Source: Desulfuromonadaceae bacterium
GTDB lineage: Bacteria > Desulfobacterota > Desulfuromonadia > Desulfuromonadales > Desulfuromonadaceae
Length of the DNA: 10,527 bases
Assembly (NCBI GenBank): GCA_027065245.1
Contig: JAMOOS010000185.1
Location: 1 to 10,527 of the forward strand
Direction of reading: 5' to 3'
A program made the translations under genes and the position numbers. The notes beneath the pieces were generated by a model. It did no database searches, was not told the origin of the DNA, and saw only the letters and a list, made by a program, of their open reading frames with translations. Positions 6,127-10,527 of the stretch are shown piece after piece (the stretch's first letter is position 1; each line of letters begins with the position of its first letter).

Positions 6127-8109
6127 ATGGCTATGGCTTGTATTGTCGGTGCGGCGCTGCTGTTGCTGGTTTCCGGAACGCCGGGGCTGGTGTTTTCGCG
6201 CCGTTCCAACTATTCGGAACGGATCAGTGTGGCGCTGGTAGCGCTGGCGGCGCTGTATGGTGTCGGTGGTTGCGTCAGCCTGTTGCTGGGCGGCCAGGCG
6301 CAACAACTGGTTGTTGCCGGGTATCTTCCCATCGGCGCGCTGGTGTTGCGGGCCGACGCTGTGGCAGTGGTGTTTCTGCTGCCGATATTTGTTATTTCAT
6401 TGTGTGGTGCGCTGTATGGTCTGCGTTACTGGCCGCAGCGGCAGCAGCCGCGCAACGGACGCAAGTTGCGTTTGTGCTACGGTATCCTCGCCGGTAGTAT
6501 GGCGCTGGTGGTGCTGGCCGCCGACGCGGTGCTGTTTATCGTGGTGTGGGAGATGATGGCGGTGGCGGGCTATTTTCTTATCACCACCGAGGACGACAAG
6601 GCGGCGGTGCGACAGGCCGGTTACGTCTACATTGTCGCTACCCATCTGGGTACGGCAGCGTTGTTGGTGATGTTTATTCTGCTGGAACAAATGGGTGGTT
6701 CGCTTGTTTTCCCGGCCATGCACAGTTTGGTGGCTACACCGCTGGCAGGAGTGGTATTTGTGCTGGCGCTTTTCGGCTTTGGTTCCAAGGCTGGCTTGAT
6801 GCCGCTGCATCTGTGGCTGCCCGGCGGTCACGGCAGCGCTCCGGCACATGTCTCCGCTATCCTTTCCGGCGTGATGATTAAAACCGGCATCTACGGCCTG
6901 GTGCGGGTGAGCGGTTTTTTTGTCGCGCCGCCGCCGTGGTGGGGCTGGTTGCTGCTGGTGATGGGGGTGGTTTCCGCGGTGATGGGGGTGGTTTTCGCCA
7001 TCGCTCAGCACGATATCAAACGTCTGCTCGCCTATCACAGCGTGGAAAATATCGGCATCATCGCCATGGGGCTGGGGCTGGCGTTGCTGGGGCGCAGCTA
7101 TCATCTGCCGGTGCTGGCGGCTCTGGGTCTGGCGGGGGCGCTGTTGCATGTCGTCAATCACTCGCTGTTCAAATCGCTGCTGTTCTACTGCGCCGGGGCG
7201 GTGATTCACGCCACCGGTACTCAGGAGATCGATCGTTACGGCGGCCTTATCAAAACCATGCCGAAAACGGCGCTGCTGTTTGTCGGTGCGGCAGTGGCCA
7301 TCTGCGGTTTGCCGCCGCTAAACGGTTTTGTCTCCGAGTGGTTTATCTATCTGGGCTTTTTCCGCGCCGTGCAGCACAGCAGTATTGCTGTTACCCTGAG
7401 CGCTTTGCTGGCACCGGCACTGGCACTTGTTGGCGGGCTGGCCGTGGCCTGTTTTGTCAAAGTGTTCGGCATCACTTTTCTGGGTGCGCCACGCAGCCGT
7501 CAGGCTGGCGACGGTCATGAAGCGGCGGCGCTGATGTTGTGGCCCATGGCTTTTATCATGCTGGTGTGTGTACTCATCGGTGTAATGCCGGTGCTGGTCA
7601 AAGCGTTGCTGGGGCCAGCTCTGGCGGCATGGGGGATAGACGCCGTGACGCTGCCACAGATGTTTGCGCACGCCCGTCTTGACGCTGTGGGTGGTTGCGC
7701 TGCGGCGCTGCTGGCGCTGGTGCTGCTGGTTGCCGGGGGGCTGCGGTGGCAGCGGCGGCGGCACGTGCAGCAGCGCGGCGCCACCTGGGGTTGTGGCTAT
7801 CAGTTTGCCACGGCGCGTATCCAGTACACAGCTTCCTCCTTTGCCGAATTGCTGGTGGGGATGTTTAGCTGGGGATTGCTGCCGCATCGGGAGCAGCCGC
7901 GGATAAACGGTGTATTGCCTGAGCCGACGGCATTTTGTAGTCATACGCCCGATGTGGTGCTCGACCGGTTGGTGTTGCCGGCGGCGAGCCGTTTTGCCGC
8001 TGCCTGTGCCACCGTGCGCCATTATCTGCAGCACGGTATTCTCGGCATATATATTCTCTACATGGCGGCGGCGCTGGCGCTGTTGCTGGTGGTGGCCGGG
8101 GGGTGGTGA
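6127..8109 (+). CDS. hyfB: HyfB-like proton-translocating subunit of a group 4 hydrogenase/Ehr complex
   Basis: A 660-aa polytopic inner-membrane protein of the NuoL/M/N-Mrp antiporter superfamily, HyfB/HycC branch (E. coli HyfB is about 670 aa). It should form one ion-pumping channel of the complex. Seen: about 14-16 hydrophobic segments; the TM5 glutamate in VVWEMMA (E142); the TM7 lysine in FGSKAGLMPLHLWLP (K221); the TM8 lysine in SGVMIKTGIYG (K252); HDIKRLLAYHSVENIGI (295-311); HVVNHSLFKSLLFYCAGAVI (341-360) with H345 and K349; and a late lysine in FVKVFGITFLG (K445). The C-terminal block with TWGCGYQF and RIQYTASSFAE (553-574) separates HyfB from plain NuoL/M. GGGAGAG (6113-6119) lies 7 nt before the ATG. 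It is the first gene of the operon; its TGA overlaps the hyfC ATG by one base, which suggests translational coupling. A Mrp-type antiporter is unlikely because hyfC/E/F follow. Confidence 0.92.
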   Translation: MAMACIVGAALLLLVSGTPGLVFSRRSNYSERISVALVALAALYGVGGCVSLLLGGQAQQLVVAGYLPIGALVLRADAVAVVFLLPIFVISLCGALYGLRYWPQRQQPRNGRKLRLCYGILAGSMALVVLAADAVLFIVVWEMMAVAGYFLITTEDDKAAVRQAGYVYIVATHLGTAALLVMFILLEQMGGSLVFPAMHSLVATPLAGVVFVLALFGFGSKAGLMPLHLWLPGGHGSAPAHVSAILSGVMIKTGIYGLVRVSGFFVAPPPWWGWLLLVMGVVSAVMGVVFAIAQHDIKRLLAYHSVENIGIIAMGLGLALLGRSYHLPVLAALGLAGALLHVVNHSLFKSLLFYCAGAVIHATGTQEIDRYGGLIKTMPKTALLFVGAAVAICGLPPLNGFVSEWFIYLGFFRAVQHSSIAVTLSALLAPALALVGGLAVACFVKVFGITFLGAPRSRQAGDGHEAAALMLWPMAFIMLVCVLIGVMPVLVKALLGPALAAWGIDAVTLPQMFAHARLDAVGGCAAALLALVLLVAGGLRWQRRRHVQQRGATWGCGYQFATARIQYTASSFAELLVGMFSWGLLPHREQPRINGVLPEPTAFCSHTPDVVLDRLVLPAASRFAAACATVRHYLQHGILGIYILYMAAALALLLVVAGGW

Positions 8110-9029
8110 TGGCCGATATCCTGTTGCACAACCTGTTGCTGTTGCTGCTGGCGCCGTTGCTGCCGGGAGTGATTGGCAAAACCAAGGCTTTTTTCGCCGG
8201 GCGCAAGGGCGCGCCGTTATTGCAGTTGTACTACGATCTGGCTCGTCTGGCGCGCAAGGGGATGGTGGTGAGTGACACCACCAGCTGGGTGTTTTTTGCC
8301 GGACCGGTGCTGGCGCTGGCGGTGCCGCTGCTTGCCGGCCAGTTTCTCCCTTTTGGTGCTTTGGCAGCGCCGCTGTCGTTTAACGGCGACGCTCTGGTGT
8401 ACGTCTATATGTTCGGCCTGCTGCGTTTCTTTACTGCCAGCGCCGCGCTGGATACCGGCTCGCCGTTTGAGGGGATGGGGGCGGCGCGTGAGGTCAGCTA
8501 TGCGGCGCTGCTGGAACCGGGTATTTTGCTGGTGTTGCTGGTGCTGGGACGGCTGGCCGGTGATTTTTCCCTGCAGGGGATGTTATCCAGCGCAACGTTA
8601 TCGGCGTCGTGGCACGGCAGTGAGGTGGCGCTGGGGTTGATAACGGCGGCGTTGCTGGTGGTGGTGCTGGCGGAAAACGCGCGTATCCCGGTGGATGATC
8701 CCAATACCCATCTGGAACTGACCATGATTCACGAGGTTATGGTGCTCGATCACAGCGGCCCGGCACTGGGTCTCATCGAGTACGGCAGCGCTCTTAAACT
8801 GTGGCTCACCGGCGCGCTGGTGATACAGCTTGTTGTGCCGTTGCTGCTGCCGCCGCAGTTGGGAGCGTCAGCGCTAACCGCTGCGTTTGTTGTCGGCCAG
8901 ATGCTGCTGGCGGTGATTATCGGTGTTATTGAATCCGCCATGGCGCGTTTGTCGCTGCCGCGCATCCCGGCGCTGATTATCGGCGCCGGTCTGCTGGCTG
9001 CCTTCGCTCTGGTACTGGTGTTGAGGTAG
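8109..9029 (+). CDS. hyfC: HyfC-like (NuoH-type) membrane anchor subunit
   Basis: A 306-aa membrane protein of the NuoH/HycD/HyfC/EchB family, the subunit that holds the hydrophilic catalytic arm on the membrane and links it to the ion channels. Seen: about eight hydrophobic segments; the cytoplasmic loop GRKGAPLLQLYYDLARL (31-47); the SPFEGMGAAREVSYAALLEP block (118-137); and the acidic loop AENARIPVDDPNTHLELTMI (188-207) followed by HEVMVLDHSG, both diagnostic of the hydrogenase branch and unlike NuoH proper. The ATG at 8109 overlaps the hyfB TGA (TGATG). A run of G (8097-8103) just upstream can act as the ribosome site; the in-frame GTG codons at 8103 and 8106 are possible but less likely starts. 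In E. coli hyf the next gene is hyfD; here hyfE follows after 4 bp. Confidence 0.93.
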   Translation: MADILLHNLLLLLLAPLLPGVIGKTKAFFAGRKGAPLLQLYYDLARLARKGMVVSDTTSWVFFAGPVLALAVPLLAGQFLPFGALAAPLSFNGDALVYVYMFGLLRFFTASAALDTGSPFEGMGAAREVSYAALLEPGILLVLLVLGRLAGDFSLQGMLSSATLSASWHGSEVALGLITAALLVVVLAENARIPVDDPNTHLELTMIHEVMVLDHSGPALGLIEYGSALKLWLTGALVIQLVVPLLLPPQLGASALTAAFVVGQMLLAVIIGVIESAMARLSLPRIPALIIGAGLLAAFALVLVLR

Positions 9030-9033
9030 TGTG

Positions 9034-9675
9034 ATGAACGAACAACTGCTGCATATTCTGCCGTTGCTGGTGACCCTGATTAACTTCTATATCCTCGCCA
9101 GCCGTCGCCTGCTGGCCTGTGTGGAGGCGGTGGCGCTGCAGGGGGCGCTGATAGCTTTTCTGCCGCTGTTGCTGCACGGCACCAGTGCCCATGCCGTCGT
9201 TATTGCCGGCGGGGCGTTTCTGCTCAAGGGGATTATCATCCCGCTGCTGCTGATTCGTGCCATGCGCCGCCTCGGTATCGCCCGCGAGATAGAATCGCTC
9301 ATCGGTTTTGTCCCCACCATGGTTATCGGTGTCGCCATTACGGCGGTGGCTTTTCTGTGTGCCGATGTTCTGCCTCTGGCGGCGCAGCATTACCAAAGTC
9401 TGGTGGTGCCCACGGCTCTGGCGACCATGAGCTGCGGCCTGCTGCTGATTATCACCCGCCGCAAGGCGCTTACTCAGGTTCTCGGTTATCTGGTGCTGGA
9501 AAACGGTATCTACATATTCGGCACACTGCTGTCGGAAGCGCTGCCACTGATGGTGGAGGCGGGGGTGCTGCTCGACCTGCTGGTAACGGTGTTCATCATG
9601 GGGATTGTACTGCATCAGATAAAGCGGGAGTTTGCCACTCTGGATACCTCGCCGCTGACTGAGCTTAAGGAATAG
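9034..9675 (+). CDS. hyfE: HyfE-like (NuoK-related) membrane subunit
   Basis: A 213-aa membrane protein matching HyfE in size (E. coli about 216 aa) and position. HyfE contains a NuoK-like half and adds further helices; it sits between the antiporter-like subunits and the HyfC anchor. Seen: six or so hydrophobic segments; membrane acids E31 in LLACVEAVALQG, E156 in LVLENGIYIFG and E175/D181 in MVEAGVLLDLLVTVFIMG, fitting an ion path; a basic loop IRAMRRLGIAREIE (74-87); and the end H194-QIKREFATLD. GAGG (9023-9026) lies 7 nt before the ATG at 9034; GTG at 9031 is an alternative adding one residue. Gaps of 4 bp to hyfC and 3 bp to hyfF show one transcription unit. Confidence 0.88.
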   Translation: MNEQLLHILPLLVTLINFYILASRRLLACVEAVALQGALIAFLPLLLHGTSAHAVVIAGGAFLLKGIIIPLLLIRAMRRLGIAREIESLIGFVPTMVIGVAITAVAFLCADVLPLAAQHYQSLVVPTALATMSCGLLLIITRRKALTQVLGYLVLENGIYIFGTLLSEALPLMVEAGVLLDLLVTVFIMGIVLHQIKREFATLDTSPLTELKE

Positions 9676-9678
9676 ACC

Positions 9679-10527
9679 ATGTTGGTGATGTTGCTTGTAC
9701 CGTTGATGCTGGCGCTGGTGGCGCTGGTGCTGCCGTCCAACCGCTGGCGGCCGCTGCTGTTGCCGCTGGCCGGTTTTGCTGTATTACTGCCGCTGCTGCG
9801 GCTGGTGTTTGGCGCGGCGGTTCCCGGTTGTGGCTGGCTGTGCCTGGATGCGCTGGGACGCCTGGTGTTGCTGGTGGTGGGGGTGCTGTTTGCCGCCTGC
9901 TCGTTGTATGGTTTTGGCTATCTGCGTCTGCGCCAGGAGCGCGATAACCGGATATTTGTCGCCAGTATGTTGATGTTTCTCTTCAGTATGCTGTTGGCGT
10001 CATGCAGTCATCATCTTGGCTTGTTATGGGTGGCGGTGGAAGCTACCACCATGTTCAGCGCGCCCCTCATCTATTTTAATCGCAACCGCCACTCTGTTGA
10101 GGCTACCTGGAAGTATCTGCTTATCTGTTCTGTGGGGATAGCTCTGGCCATGCTGGGGATATTTCTCGTCGCTTATGCCAGCATCTGTAACGGTCTGTCG
10201 GCGGATCTGCAGTTGCAGGTGCTGCTGCGCCAGGCGCAGGCAATGGCACCGGCGTGGTTGCGCGGCGGGTTTGTGTTTATGCTTATCGGTTTTGGTACCA
10301 AGATGGGCCTGGCCCCCATGCATACCTGGAAACCAGACGCCTACGGCGAATCGCCGGGCATGGTAGGCGCGTTACTGGCCAGTGGCCTTACCAGTGTGGC
10401 TTTTCTGGCGGTTATGCGCGGTGTGCAGGTGATGGCGGCCGCCGGTTTGCTGGCCGAGGCGCGTCGTTCGCTGTTGATCCTGGGAATATCGTCGCTGCTG
10501 GTGGCGGCGCTGTTTATGCTGCGCCAG
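9679..10527 (+). CDS. hyfF: HyfF-like proton-translocating subunit (3' end outside window)
   Basis: 283 codons are open to the window edge; HyfF relatives are about 480-530 aa, so roughly half is present. It is a second NuoL/M/N-type channel subunit. AAGGAA (9667-9672) lies 6 nt before the ATG and 3 bp separate it from hyfE. Seen: hydrophobic N-terminal helices; the TM5 glutamate in LLWVAVEATTMFSAPLIYF (E121); the family block HSVEATWKYLLICSVG (138-153); and the TM7 lysine in GFGTKMGLAPMHTW (K208). Compared with HyfB in the same operon, the stretch after TM7 is different: HTWKPDAYGESPG has Lys and Tyr where LWLPGGHGSAP stands. The TM8 lysine of HyfB (K252) aligns without gaps to Ser239 in ALLASGLTSVAFLAVMR. 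The Hyf assignment rests on order and motifs; NuoM-like naming is the alternative. The catalytic hydrogenase subunits are expected downstream. Confidence 0.9.
   Translation, partial: MLVMLLVPLMLALVALVLPSNRWRPLLLPLAGFAVLLPLLRLVFGAAVPGCGWLCLDALGRLVLLVVGVLFAACSLYGFGYLRLRQERDNRIFVASMLMFLFSMLLASCSHHLGLLWVAVEATTMFSAPLIYFNRNRHSVEATWKYLLICSVGIALAMLGIFLVAYASICNGLSADLQLQVLLRQAQAMAPAWLRGGFVFMLIGFGTKMGLAPMHTWKPDAYGESPGMVGALLASGLTSVAFLAVMRGVQVMAAAGLLAEARRSLLILGISSLLVAALFMLRQ

Noticed and set aside
6958..6999. 21-bp tandem repeat in hyfB (19 of 21 matches) coding VMGVVSA then VMGVVFA
   Set aside because: HyfB relatives have similar GxxSAxxGVxxA residues and length at this helix, so it reflects helix composition and codon choice and need not be a recent duplication.
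6397..7209. 270-aa open frame on the - strand opposite hyfB
   Set aside because: Composition dominated by Gln, His and Arg, as expected from the reverse complement of Leu/Val/Ala-rich membrane codons; no motif.

Overview
The window looks like a chromosomal segment from a GC-rich, Gram-negative bacterium. A deltaproteobacterium of the Desulfuromonadales/Geobacter-Pelobacter type fits best. The reasons are the dnaG-rpoD pair, the style of the RpoD N-terminus, a lipoprotein M48 protease with TPRs, and a Hyf/Ehr-type membrane operon. This placement rests on recognised gene families and was not tested by a database search. No rRNA, tRNA, CRISPR array, insertion sequence or phage gene is visible.

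Layout. Positions 1-2976 (+) hold the C-terminal two thirds of DNA primase (dnaG) followed by the complete housekeeping sigma factor gene rpoD, closed by a strong hairpin terminator at 2982-3017. Positions 3027-5357 (-) hold two genes read towards rpoD: an upstream periplasmic or lipoprotein M48 metalloprotease with TPRs, and a downstream small ankyrin-repeat protein of unknown role. A 187-bp divergent intergenic region (5358-5544) carries a good promoter for a 106-aa zinc-ribbon protein on the + strand (5545-5865), which ends in its own terminator (5870-5913). A 213-bp control region (5914-6126) holds a sigma70-like promoter, a perfect 10-bp palindrome exactly where transcription should start, and a leader hairpin.

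From 6127 to the window end (+) runs a tightly packed operon of four membrane genes: hyfB-, hyfC-, hyfE- and hyfF-like, the last cut by the window edge. They encode the membrane arm of a group 4 [NiFe]-hydrogenase or formate hydrogenlyase-like complex, related to Complex I subunits NuoL/M/N, NuoH and NuoK. The E. coli hyfA and hyfD positions are absent. The hydrophilic catalytic subunits (large, small, ferredoxin-like) are not in view and should lie just downstream. The compact B-C-E-F set is what is known for Ehr (energy-converting-hydrogenase-related) complexes as well as true hydrogenases, so whether this machine handles H2 cannot be decided here.

Most of the window is ordinary housekeeping content. 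The points worth a second look are the identity of the Hyf/Ehr complex, its promoter-operator arrangement, the altered TM7-TM8 residues in the HyfF-like subunit, and the unexplained ankyrin protein.
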